Source: Xanthoparmelia taractica (lineage: Eukaryota; Ascomycota; Lecanoromycetes; Lecanorales; Parmeliaceae). From it: a DNA stretch of 64,000 nucleotides. The notes beneath the pieces are model-generated. The model made no database searches. It had not been told where the DNA came from and saw only the letters and a program-made list of their open reading frames with translations. How positions within the stretch are numbered: position 1 is the first letter of the stretch; each line of letters begins with the position of its first letter. The DNA lies in the NCBI GenBank assembly GCA_033085395.1, contig JANQBS010000019.1, forward strand, positions 1 to 64,000. The letters are read 5' to 3'. Position numbers and translations under genes: made by a program. Shown here one piece after another: positions 1-10,988 of this stretch.

Positions 1-370
1 CTACTCAGCCCTATCGCTTGTATGTAGTCAGATTTTTCAGTAGCTACAAACCATCCGTCACCCACATTTGCAACAATTATCAACCTAACTCCATTTCAAC
101 TCCATCGCATTCAACAACTATATATCCAATTGATCTTATACGACTCCTAATACCGTGTTCGATTTGAATTAATTCGTTTTTATTATTTAAACTAATAAAA
201 TCTAAATTATAAATTATTAACCTAACTTTATTTCAACTCTATCGTATATAATATCTATATATTTAATCGATCTTATACGACTTCTAAGTACGATTTTAGT
301 AATATATATAGAATAATAATAAGAATAAGAATAATAATAAGAATAAGAATAATAATAAGAATAAGAATAA

Positions 371-447
<77 letters not shown>

Positions 448-659
448 TAATTACTAGTAGAATAATCTATTTAAAAAATAATAAAATCTATTAATATATA
501 TATATATATATATATAAAGTAAAAAGTTGAATAAATTAATACATATTTTTATTATTATAATATACTAATATTATATCTATCTTAATAAGCTTAATAACTA
601 ATAATTTAAAAATAATTTAAATTTAAATAATTAAAGTATTACTAATAAGAGTAAAAAAT
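1..659. repeat. AT-rich degenerate repeat DNA with microsatellites
   Basis: This stretch has no coding potential. An approximately 80-bp unit is repeated in direct orientation at about 77-157 and 216-296; the copies differ mainly by C/T and G/A transitions, as expected after RIP. Positions about 306-445 are an AAT/AAG-type microsatellite (AATAAG units passing into pure AAT), and about 498-515 is a TA dinucleotide run. Positions 151-205 form an inverted repeat with 9968-10,022 near the other edge of the AT-rich block. Confidence 0.75.
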
Positions 660-810
660 TATTAAGAATTATCTATTGATGCGAATTAATAATGAGTGTA
701 GTGGATAAATTGTTAATCTAAGTTGTTGTGCGCCAGCTAAGTACGGAGAAGCGAGTGCCAAGGCTAGTCATGACCAGCCATACGCTCATATGATTATATG
801 TTCCATAACA
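660..810. mobile_element. Solo LTR, copy A
   Basis: A 151-bp repeat that ends in ...TGTTCCATAACA and matches copy B (890-9346) along its length, including the shared segment with GTACGGAGAAGCGAG and GCCAAGGCTAG. Its first bases have decayed from TG to TA. It is flanked by the 5-bp direct repeat AAAAT (655-659 and 811-815), as expected for an integrated LTR that recombined to a solo copy. No internal region is present between copies A and B (only 79 AT-rich bases), so they are separate insertions rather than the two ends of one element. The family is not identified. Confidence 0.7.
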
Positions 811-1004
811 AAAATAAAGATTAATTATTAATAAATTAAAGAAATATAAGAGTAATAGTAAATAGAATTAAAATTAAATAGAATAATATTGTTAAGGAAC
901 AATATTGATGTGATTCAATAATAAGTGTGGTGTGTGTATTGTTCAACTATCTAGGGGTGTGTGCGCCAGCTAAGTACGGAGAAGCGAGCGCCAAGGCTAG
1001 TTAT

Positions 1005-1212
1005 TGTTAGGACTACAATTAGAACAAGTTAACGGTGATGTGTAACGAATAAATTAAGTCTAAGAAGGAACTATCTAGCTGGGAAGGAATATCTATAAGG
1101 GACGCCAAGATCTGTAGGGACTAGTTTCAATTGAAAAGATAAACCGTAATCTTAATTGAGAAGGTAAGCCGACTTGATATTGCAGGCCTATGTGATTGTT
1201 ACACTCGTAACA
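1005..1212 (-). repeat. 3' LTR of the Ty3/gypsy element
   Basis: A 208-bp LTR starting TGTTAG and ending GTAACA. It is the better-preserved copy at its termini; the partner at 9095 starts TATTAG and ends GTAATA through G-to-A and C-to-T changes. Confidence 0.9.
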
Positions 1213-2464
1213 TTATCCCCTCCTTTAAATAGCGATATCTTAGCGCTATAAAAGAATAATATTCGTATATAGAAACGATCTAGAACGCCTAGAAGAAACG
1301 TATGCTGATATAGAGACGAGATATAAGATACTCGAAGCTTAATCGAGTCGGGTTAAGTGTATCGCTATCCTGGCGAATAGGCCTTAAATAATAAATAAAA
1401 GTTAATCGTAGTCTGATTTTTTATTGGGCCTAGCGTGGTTTATTAAGATATCGTCTATGGAATTTATTTCCCACTTTTTTAGAGTCTTCGAACTTATCTT
1501 AATTCGCATAGTATTAATTATTATCTCTATTTAGATCGATTTATTTAATTTTATATTAAAGTCGTTTATAATAACGTCTAAAGTTTAATATATCGTTTAC
1601 GTCTTATAACTCTTTCTCGTTAATTATTATAAATCTAAGAAAATCGTGCTTCTATTTTAATAGAGAGTTTATAGTCGTAAATCTAAATATCTTAGAGCTA
1701 AAGATAAAATAGATTTTTATATTATAAGAGAGTTCTAAATAATATAAGATATCGACTCTCTTAAGAACTCTATATAAATCGAGTTACTTATCTTCGAGAT
1801 TCTTATAGGGGTATTCGATTTTAATATTTTTAAATGATAGCTAAACCTAGTCGTTTATATCGTAAATAATCTCCTTACGATATTTATTCGCCTATATCTT
1901 TATAGCTCTATGTGTTCTTCTTAATTATAATCGTTTAAATTTTAAAATTTCCTCTATTTTAATCGTGATATCTTTTATCTTTAAGACTTATAGACGCTCG
2001 CGTGTAATCTCGTAGAAAGTATAATCTTAATCGAAAGATATGCGAGAATAAAAATCTCGATTAAAATAGAAGAAAGTAAGAGATATAGTAAATAAGATAT
2101 TATTATTATTACTAAATTCGATTATAAGAATTTATTTAACTTAATTATTTTATAAGTAGTTATAATAGATATAAAAATCTCGCTTTATATTCTAATTAGC
2201 CTTTTCGATCTAATTATTTATCTCGAGATAATATATAATAAATAAGTTAATCTTAATGCGTAGTCGCTTATAGAGACTTTTTTAAAGCGTAGATATAAAT
2301 TATACACTTCTATCTAATGTGAGAGATTATAATAATTTGTATAGTCGAAAGAGATTTTATATAAGAATTTAAATAAGTTTCTCTAATAAATAATCGTTAT
2401 CTTCTTAATAATACGATATGTAGTAACGTTTCTTTATAAGAAGATATATAAGAGTATAGATAAC

Positions 2465-2607
2465 TGTCACGGTACACACTAGCATAGCTGTGATACGCTT
2501 AGTCATAGCTCGTTTGAGGGCTTGGCAACCCATATATCTAGCTGCCAACACTCTAGATAGAATAATATTTTAATTCATTATCGATATATTCCAGTCTTAC
2601 TGTGACA
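2465..2607 (+). repeat. 5' LTR of the gag-only element
   Basis: A 143-bp LTR, TGTCAC...TGTGACA, of the same length as its 3' partner. Confidence 0.9.
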
Positions 2608-2865
2608 AATGGTAGCAACGCCAAAAGATTCTTCGTTTCAAATATGATGCTATTCAGCTAGTCAGCTAGCCAATCAGCTATTATTAAAAGAACTTCGCTC
2701 CCACATCAGAGTCTCAATCCCAAAGGCCCCTACACACCTCAATATTCAACACGCTTCCACACCAGTACTCAGCAGTCCTATCGAGTTACTAGTCGTTAGT
2801 TAAATAGCGATTCTTTTGCTAGGTCGATCGCTATATCTTCTAAGAGAAACACTCGCTAATTCAAT

Positions 2866-3930
2866 ATAGAAGATGATTATAAAGAAGTAGGTGAAGAAAC
2901 AGGCGAGGAAGTTATCACAGTTACACCAGGCGTAGGCCTCAATATCTCACTTATTTCCGGATTCTCGAATAAGCAAGTGAATAACTTAATGATCATGATG
3001 TCAGCCATAATGGACGCAAAATTGAAAGCCTACTTTAAACGATTTGATTAGGCTCGCCAGCAATCAAATCCGATCTCAGCTGTCCAATATTCAAGTTAGT
3101 AATCCACTTCGCAGCAGTCTTTCAGCTCTCCTCCCGTCCAGCCTATTGTTACTACTACGAAGCCGGAGATGCGCGTAGAAGAAGTGGGATACTTTGATCC
3201 AGAGTATAAGCAAGAGCAGGGAAATGGTTCGATTGTTAATGCTGGCAAACACGTGTTTTATTGAGACGTCTATATCTTCGTAGATAGACTGAAAGACCTA
3301 GCCGCTACACGCTCAAATAACGTCAAACGAGTTATTACCGTATGCTTTCGTGGCTCAGCATTGATGTGATACTTAGCTGAGTTGACTGAGTTGGAACGAG
3401 ATCTGCTACGGGATTTAGATCTAGATCGTTGGTATATCACGTTAATTAATAGATTCAAGACGAGAACAGCAGTGGCGCTATCGCAATTAATTAGCCAAAC
3501 GTACTCACTAAGCGACGTCAAGCATATCTCTTCTCGGGCCTTTATTCAATAGATATTATATCTAGCCAAGTCAGCTAAGCTAGAATTAATAGTTTATTAA
3601 CTCACGCTTATTTGGAATTAGCTAGCCGTTAATCTTCGTCGCGATATCTCTAAATCGAGGTCTATAATTACGCTGAGTCAGTTCTTTGATTAAGTGGACT
3701 CGAAAATAGCAATCTAAACGGAGCTTGTCATGCGTCAGCGGCCTGCTCTCCCTAGTTCTATATCAGACCGCCATACAAATACGTAGAGAAATTAGTAAGT
3801 CAAGCATCGCTATCTCTACTCGCCGCCGCAACGGATTCCAGTCAATAATGAAAAGTTATATGCATATCTAATTAATATCGATTCGGACGGCTATAAGATC
3901 TATAAAGAAGAAGGACCAAGCGATCAAGAT
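2866..3930 (+). pseudogene. Gag-like protein relic of the nested LTR element
   Basis: Reading on the plus strand gives one recognisable gag-type frame broken by several in-frame TAG/TAA codons at places where Gln or Trp is expected. Visible blocks are ISLISGFSNKQVNNLM (about 2947), DVYIFVDRLKDLA (about 3263), VCFRGSAL (about 3340), AELTELERDLL (about 3371) and WYITLINRFKTRT (about 3430). This order (IFVDRL..LA, then CFRGSAL.WY..EL, then L..W...L..RFK) is that of fungal LTR-element capsid proteins. There is no zinc knuckle left that I can recognise and no pol. Stops fit C-to-T changes at CAA, CAG and TGG, i.e. RIP. Confidence 0.7.
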
Positions 3931-4177
3931 TATGGTTCGTTAAGCTAGCTAGATTCGGGCTCAGCAAGAGATTAGACGATAATTATTTGAACGATTTGAA
4001 ATCATCCGAAGTCGTGAATCAAGGCCTTAATCACTATAGCAGCTAGTGTAGTTATATTCAATTCTTTCAGTCAATATCCCACGGAGAGCACCTAAGGTCT
4101 ACATTAAGCAATAGCCCTGGTTCTTAGGATGTCTCAGCCATGAGGACATGGCATTTTTGTTGTTTTTGTGGGCATAT

Positions 4178-4320
4178 TGTCACGGTACACACTAGCATGG
4201 CTGTAGTACGCTTAGTCATAGCTCGTTTGAGGGCTTGGCAACTCACATATCTAGCTACCAACACTCTAGATAGAATAACATTTTAATTCATTATCGATAT
4301 ATCCCAGTCTTACTGTGACA
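4178..4320 (+). repeat. 3' LTR of the gag-only element
   Basis: A 143-bp LTR preceded by GAGGACATGGC and a T/G-rich tract, the usual position of the 3' end of LTR-element internal DNA. Confidence 0.9.
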
Positions 4321-7300
4321 ATAACGTTAAAACCGTCTAATAATAATAGATCGATAATAAAATCTATAGAAACGTCTTACTAGCGACCTTGAGAAATTAA
4401 GAGTAATATTAATAGTTTATTTATCTTATCTTATAGGACTTTACTACGTTAATAGTAATAATAATTACAAATATATTATTAAATCGTTTTAACGTAGCTA
4501 GATTAATAATAATAACGTAGAAATAAATTAATCGTTCTTCGTATTCCTAGGTAATCGCTAGAAGATTAATTATAAATCTTTCTTAATAGCTTTGTATAAA
4601 ACTCGATCGAGATCTATAGTAGTTCGTTCTTGAAGAGAGTCTTATTAACGATACGATATCGATTTAGCGTGTAATTATAAAGTTTAACTTAATTATAACT
4701 TATAGCTTTACGAAATTCGTTATATATAGAATTCTTTTAATTAATCTTATGAATTCGTTTAAATAGATCTTTTTTAATTTTTATAACTTAAATTTAAACG
4801 CGATTCGAGATGAGAATTATCTAATATTAATATTAACTTCTTTTATTAGTCTCGTTCGCTAAGATAGATAATAATATTCTTATTAAAGCGTCGGCTTTGC
4901 TATTAACTATTCTCGCACGAAATATAATCTAGAAGTTAAATTTAGATAGAATATCTAAATAGCGAGCTTGACGTCGCGTAAGTTTCTTATTTTTTATAAA
5001 GGTTTTTAAGATTTAATAATCAATAAATACTTAAATAGATAGCTCGATATATTCTAGTTCTAATTGTTAGTATTCGAAGTATTAAATAATTATTAGCAAC
5101 TTCTTATTATAAATATAATAATTACATTTCGCTAAAATTATATTCTTACTATAGAATATTATAGAATATAGAACTTCGTCGCTATTATATTAGAATAAGA
5201 TTTCTTTTAGTATATAATTAGAAGAATTAGTCTTAAGAATAATCTAACGTTTAAAATCAAAATAACGTAGAATTAGAATAGTAATTATACGCTTTTTAAG
5301 ATCGTTAAACGACTTAACGTAGATCTTATTTTAAATAAAGAAAGTATTCTTCTTCGTAAGATTAATTAGAGATCTAACTAACTTAAAAAACTTATAAATA
5401 AAGCGTCGATAGAAGTTTATAAATCTTATAAAGTCTTAAATCTTCTTTAGATTCGTAGAAATACTTTAATTAAATATAATCTCGATCTTATAAGAGTCTA
5501 TTCGTAGATTAGTTCCTAATATAATAATTTCTAGAAATATAATCTCTTTTATATTGAATTCGTATTTCTTAATATTAATTTATAGACTAATCTCCCGTAA
5601 ACGTTAAAGAACTTATTTAACGTGTTTTTAATATTTCGTCTTCTTTTAATTATAGATAAGAATATCGTCTAAATAGACTTAATAGAAGTCGTTTAGAAAA
5701 TCAAATAGAATATTATTAATATATTATTGAAAAGTACTCGATTTATTCGTTAGTTTAAAGAATAATACTCGATACTTATAAGTCCCGAGAACTATAATAA
5801 AGATCGTATAATTCTTATTATCGAGATCTATTCGTAGCTTATTAAATACGGCGATAATATTTAGACGAGTAAAATATCGATATTCTTTAATCTTATTAAT
5901 GACTTTCTTTATTAGAGAGAGTAAATATTAATTATATTTCGTTATAATATTTAATTTTCGATAATTTATATAGAAACGAAGATTATTATTAATCTTTAGA
6001 ATAAATAGAATTAATAACGAATAAAAAGTCTTACTAGAAGTAATAAAGCTCTTAAATAAATTATCTATTAGATATTTTTTAATCTTCTAAAGCTTATAGA
6101 AAGATATACGATAGACGCGACTTTAGAGCGACTTGAAGTTATTAATAAACTCGATCTTATAATTATAAGAGCGATACGAAGAGAGCTAATCGACTTTAAA
6201 ACGATTAAAGACGTCTAAAAACTTATAATACTAAGAAGAAAATAGCTTCTTAACGTTATTTAGGTTTTAAATAGTAGTCTTTATTAAAGAAAGATTAATT
6301 TCTTCCGCTCTAGACTTAGCGTTATATATTATATTTTAATCGATATCTTTTATCGATATCGCGAATAATTAAGTTCTAGTATACTTCGTCTATTTAATTA
6401 ATATCGCAAAGAGAATAATAGCGATATTATAAATAGAGAATAAATAATTCTTAGACGTCGATTATAAACGAGTAAGAATCTTTAGTTGAGATTAAATTAA
6501 TTTAAAAGTCTTAATCGAGAATATCGATTCGATAAAGAGATAAGTAATAGAAATAGAAGGAGTTTATAACGAATAATCTCGAAAGAGAATAAAGTCGTTA
6601 TTTATATTAAGAAGTATATTAAAACGATTTATTTATAACTTATTTAGAATAATTATATATTATCTCAAATTCGCTATAAGTATTAAGATTATAAATTTCT
6701 TATATCTCGAAAGAATAAGATTTAAATATATAACGTGAGTAATAAGTTTCTTACTAAGTTACTCGTTATAATCTTAAATTAGTCTAAACTTTATAAGAAA
6801 AACGAGTTATATGCCTAGCAGCTAATAAATCTCGTGAATTAGGCGTTTATTAATAAACGCGTATTTAATAGTCTCTATATCGATAAGAATTTAAACGTAA
6901 TAAGTCTTTTCTTAAGAAATTAGACTTTCTTGAACTAAAAACGATTTTAAAGCGAATAACTTACGTTAGATCTCTTTTAGATTACATAAGAATAGAATCT
7001 TATTTTAATTCGTGATTATAAATAAAGTTATGAGTTTCTCGAATCGAATTATTTAGACTTTAATTCCACGAAATTCTCTTTATTTTAATTTTTTATCTTA
7101 TTAATTCGATAAGAAAATCGATGTTTTAAATAAGCGAATAATAAATATCTCTTCTTATAATAGATATAATAGACCCCTTTCTTTTAATTCTTAATAGTCT
7201 TTCGCTATTATTACTCTATAATAGAAAACGAGAGATATCGAGAAATTAGATTCGTTCGAGAAAAGAAGATATTTATAGGGCTAGATACGAACGTTACACG

Positions 7301-9094
7301 CTTAGAGACTCGTGCCTTATTTATTACGTTCTTAATCTCCTTAACTATCTTTTTCTAATATATAATATAATACTTATTATCTATTCGAGTTAAGAATATT
7401 TTTAGGACGAATATCGTGATAAATTCGATAGAAAAGTTAGTTTAGACTATATAAAGACGAGGGGCGAGCTTCTTATTTATATCTCGAAATTAAGCATTAT
7501 TTAATATACTTAACTTTATAGCGAGATATCTAAAGTCTTAATAGAAGTTGCTAAATAAGAGATCTTTCTATTTTAAGACCTTATTCTTACGAGCTCTATT
7601 TGCTTTATAATTCGAGTTCTCGAATAACTTCTATAGATTATTAAGAATCTTATTAATAATTTAATAGAGATCGAAGCTAAAACGATAAGATCGAGTATAG
7701 ATAACTTTAGCTACTTTTTCACTAATACATAACTTAACGTAAGCGATTCTAGCTATCTTATTATCGAAATAATCTTAATTAATCTTCAACTTGCTAGATA
7801 TTTAACTAATTTAATTATCTTATTAAGATTCTTTATCGTCGATTAATATTAAAGAGTGAAAAAACTTTTTAAAGCGTCTAGCTGAGATTTAAATTTATAT
7901 CGAATTAATAAATTTTTTACAAGATCTTCGAAGTTAATGCTAAAGATTCTATACTTATTATTATAGATAATTATAAGTTACTTAAAGTCGATCGAGTGTA
8001 GTTTTAGTCTTCTTTTTCTTTCTTCGTTTCTTTTTATATTTTAGCTTATAATTAAGATTTTCCTTAAATAAAGAGTTATATAATTAAGTAACTTTCACCT
8101 CGAGATCGCGCTATTCGCGAAGCTTATTTAGAATAATTAGAAACTCCTTAAAATTCGTATTAACTCACTAAATTAATTACTCTTAAGTGACTATATTTTA
8201 GATAAAGATAAGATCCTCGAACGCGCGAAGAGTATTTCTAGATAATATAGATACTCGTCGATTTAGAGTATTCTTGAGATAGCGTTCTAGGTTGAGAAGT
8301 AGCGTAGAATAGATTACGAAGTCTATTCCCGTCTAAGGGCCTCCCGTATCTTACTTCGTACCTTGAGGTATTCTATAGAAATTATAAATAGATCGTTAAG
8401 TGAGTGATATTGTGTGATATTGAAATATCGTTCGATTTTATAAGAAAGTAATAGTTTTCTCCGAACTTTTAAATAGAATCACTTTTTTATGCGAAACTCG
8501 CTCGAGTTGAAATTAAAATTGATACGATAAGAACGAACTTAGCTGGGTTTATAGTGAGTGCCTTGGGCCGATTATAACACACGTAATAGTTATTTAAATG
8601 AGATATATTTATAGGCGGATAAACTTCAGATAACGCTCTATTAATGCGGGGCGTTAAGAAGTAAGTTATATACGTGATTCTTATCAGCGCATATATATGA
8701 CTTTAACTACTATATTAACTGATAATAGACGGCTAAATCGTGTTAGAAACTCGTCTAGAGCACACTAATCGATAGACTAATCGCGTGACTTATAGTCGCG
8801 TCGCGAAGTTTAAGTATTAAGTATTAAGTAGATATTAAGCTATTAATATTTAATTATAAATAGGCACTTCGTATAATTTAGAAGCTATCTTGCTATAATT
8901 TCTTTAATCTCGCTTACTAACGAGTCTCCAGTGATTTCGTATAATTTAGATCTTCTAATAATATATTCGTATAATTTAAGAAATATCTAAGATAATACGT
9001 GTTAGTGTCTTTCGAAGTCGTTGATTATATTATAAATAAATTCTTTTAGCTCACACGTTCTACGAGCGTAATAAGAAAGTAAGACTTAATTTAA

Positions 9095-9302
9095 TATTAG
9101 AACTACAATTAGAATAAGTTAATAATAGTATATAACGAATAAATTAAGTCTAAGAAGAAACTATCTAGCTGAAAAGAAATATCTATAAGGGACGCCAAGG
9201 CCTGTAGGAGCTAGTCCCAATTGGGAAGGTAAACCGTAGTCCCAATTGAGAAGGTAAGCCGACTTGGTGTTGCAGGCCTATGTGGTTGTTACACTCGTAA
9301 TA
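9095..9302 (-). repeat. 5' LTR of the Ty3/gypsy element
   Basis: A 208-bp partner of 1005-1212. The two copies share long blocks such as GGGACGCCAAG and CAGGCCTATGTG. The differences noted are transitions going in both directions, which fits independent RIP of each copy. Confidence 0.9.
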
Positions 9303-9346
9303 GTTATGACCAGCCCTACGTTCGTATAATTAAATATTTTATAATA

Positions 9347-9780
9347 AATATTTTATAGAATAATATTAGATAAAGTAATATTTAATTAAATAATATTTAA
9401 TTAAATAATATTAAATATAGTAATATTAAAATAAATAATTATTAAATAAGATAATAGTAATTATTTTTTCTTTATTAATTAAATTTATTATAAGATTAAT
9501 ATTTTAAAATATTATTATTAAGAATATAAACTAATATTAAAAAGTTTATAGTAGTTTATTAAAAAGTAAAAGTAAGTTTTAATTAAATTAATTTAAAATA
9601 TTATATTAAATTTATAGAATTCAAGAAAATATTATTAGAATTATAGATTTAAATAGTAATATCGTCGTATAAAGCGAGATACTTTCGCTATATTTTGAAA
9701 TCTATAGTCTAGTAATAGAAGTCTAATAAGTATTAAAGTATTAAAGTATTAAAGTACTAAATAATCAGTAATAACTCGGC
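9347..9780. repeat. AT-rich RIP DNA, right shoulder of the block
   Basis: Very AT-rich sequence without genes. It contains short tandem units of TATTAAAG around 9730-9760. Base composition returns to normal abruptly just after about 9770. Confidence 0.6.
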
Positions 9781-9839
9781 TATCCTTCCACTACTAGCCA
9801 GGGCAACCAGCACATATTTTCATCATCATCATCACTAAC

Positions 9840-9945
9840 ATCATGGTTCATAGGGTGGGATTTGAACTCATATAGCTAGCTAGATATCTACATAGGCTAT
9901 ATACTTTATTTCATAGCTGCTCCATTGCGCAATGGTGCCTTACAC
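9840..9945 (-). repeat. tRNA-like / SINE-like relic
   Basis: On the minus strand the sequence contains GAGTTCAAATCCC (about 9863-9875), a good match to a Pol III B box (T-arm), with a box-A-like TGGAGCAGCTATG about 45-60 bases upstream (around 9920-9932). The T-stem half ATGAG would pair fully with CCCAC if restored to GTGGG, so it looks like a RIP-damaged T-arm. The acceptor and anticodon arms do not fold as a tRNA. A TGATGA repeat follows at the 3' side (about 9818-9836), resembling a SINE tail. Confidence 0.4.
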
Positions 9946-9967
9946 ACATAGATCAGGATATGTGGAT

Positions 9968-10055
9968 TTTGATTTTGGTGGTTCAAATAATAAACACGCA
10001 TTGGTCCAAATCGAACACGGTAGCTAGGTCCTCAGCTACCCCATTCATCCGTCAC
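9968..10055. repeat. Right end of the repeat block: inverted repeat and ATCCGTCAC motif
   Basis: The complement of 9968-10,022 matches 151-205 over about 55 bases, mostly separated by transitions plus a few transversions. Immediately after, CTCAGCTACCCCATTCATCC plus GTCAC (10,031-10,055) resembles 36-61 and 35,973-35,998 in direct orientation. These look like terminal sequences of a transposable element family that frames the AT-rich DNA. Confidence 0.5.
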
Positions 10056-10988
10056 AAAAGTGTACCACGTAGTTGGCTCGAGATCGTTGATTTTCTATAC
10101 GCGTGCCATAGTTAAGGCAGGGTTAAACACTATCAAGATCAATTGATAGCTTGGTTCAAATGATTTCAGTTCACGACACCGACGGAATACTACTATACGA
10201 TGACGGGTTATCAGACCACAGCTCACCAATGTCCGAAGGTCGAGGATATCAAGTCCACCGCGGATAAGTCTCAATCGGTAGGAAGTGCCGAACCTGTTCC
10301 ACGATGCTACGCCAGCAAACATTTGAAGCTCAGTCATCCACGCGACTCTACGGACTCGGTTCCATTATTCTCAAATCATGATTGATACCAAGTAATAATG
10401 CCCATACTGAAAGGCCTATATTGGAGATTTCGTCAGACTTCTGATCTCACTGCATTGTAACCTCTGGTCGCCATTGAGTTCTCCAGGAATTGAAGCATGA
10501 CGGCTCTGACGAGAGGCAACTGATTTAAAATCAGATGTGAGACGTGGGGCAGTCTAGCTCCGGAGATACTTGTTAGAGTCTCAGCAGTGACAACCAGTTG
10601 AGTGCTTTACAGTCAAGGTTTTCCCTTATTCCAGTCATTCCTCCGAGACGAGAATTACTTGGTGATTTGAGATAATTCATATTGGTCCGCGAAAAGAAAA
10701 TATGCAATGCATATGCAGTCGACGATTTCATGAAGGAGCGATAAGAATTCGCATTGATGGTGTGCCTCCATCCACCAATAACCAGAGATGACTTGTAGTT
10801 TTCGTATTTGGGAGACCGGTATTATCGAAGGCTCTTCGTGTATCACAAGTACACTCAAAGGGTTTTACTGATGACGTCGTGATGCATGTACTGCCGTTGG
10901 AGGCACGCAGCCTCAGCCTGACCCAAGAAAATTAAAAGTTCCTTTCACTTTGCACTCGCTTCCCTTACTTCTTCATACGCTTAAGATC
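10056..10988. other. Intergenic region, no gene seen
   Basis: Normal base composition. Open frames on both strands here are short, overlap each other and resemble no family I know. The last 200 bases are the presumed promoter of the acetyltransferase gene. Confidence 0.6.

Larger units (their letters stand above)
2465..4320 (+). mobile_element. Nested non-autonomous (gag-only) LTR retrotransposon
   Basis: An 1856-bp element with two 143-bp LTRs (2465-2607 and 4178-4320) that start TGTCACGG and end TGTGACA, flanked by the 5-bp duplication ATAAC (2460-2464 and 4321-4325). A TGG-starting primer-binding-like sequence (TGGTAGCAACGCC) follows the left LTR at about 2610. The interior carries one degraded gag-like frame and no trace of protease, reverse transcriptase or integrase, so it must have been mobilised in trans. 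It sits inside the Ty3/gypsy element and is clearly less AT-rich, hence younger. The LTRs differ by about nine bases, all transitions. Confidence 0.88.
1005..9302 (-). mobile_element. RIP-degraded Ty3/gypsy LTR retrotransposon, minus strand
   Basis: Two 208-bp LTRs (1005-1212 and 9095-9302) are near-identical apart from transitions and are flanked by the 5-bp duplication GTTAT (1000-1004 and 9303-9307). A pyrimidine tract directly inside the left LTR (about 1215-1225, CCCCTCCTTT) reads as a polypurine tract on the minus strand, so the element points leftward. Minus-strand translation of about 5500-5760 gives a Ty3/gypsy reverse transcriptase core with LTN..STFQ.YIN and the catalytic VYLDDILIY (about 5650-5685), then a KYEFN..EIIFLEII stretch, interrupted by stops at former CAA/CAG/TGG codons. 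Gag would lie to the right and integrase to the left. After removing the nested insertion the element is about 6.4 kb. It is inactive. Confidence 0.88.
890..9346. mobile_element. Solo LTR, copy B, split by a nested element
   Basis: The left part is 890-1004 and the right part 9308-9346, together about 154 bp and the same repeat as copy A. It starts TGTTAAGGAACA; the right end has decayed from TGTTCCATAACA to TATTTTATAATA. The direct repeat AATAT lies outside both ends (885-889 and 9347-9351). The interruption is the Ty3/gypsy element at 1005-9302, making this the oldest layer of the nest. AT-rich DNA makes a chance 5-bp match possible, but the same geometry is seen in copy A. Confidence 0.65.

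Noticed and set aside
306..460. A regular repeat array considered as a CRISPR-like or functional tandem array
   Set aside because: It is a simple AAT/AAG microsatellite without spacers, in eukaryotic DNA.
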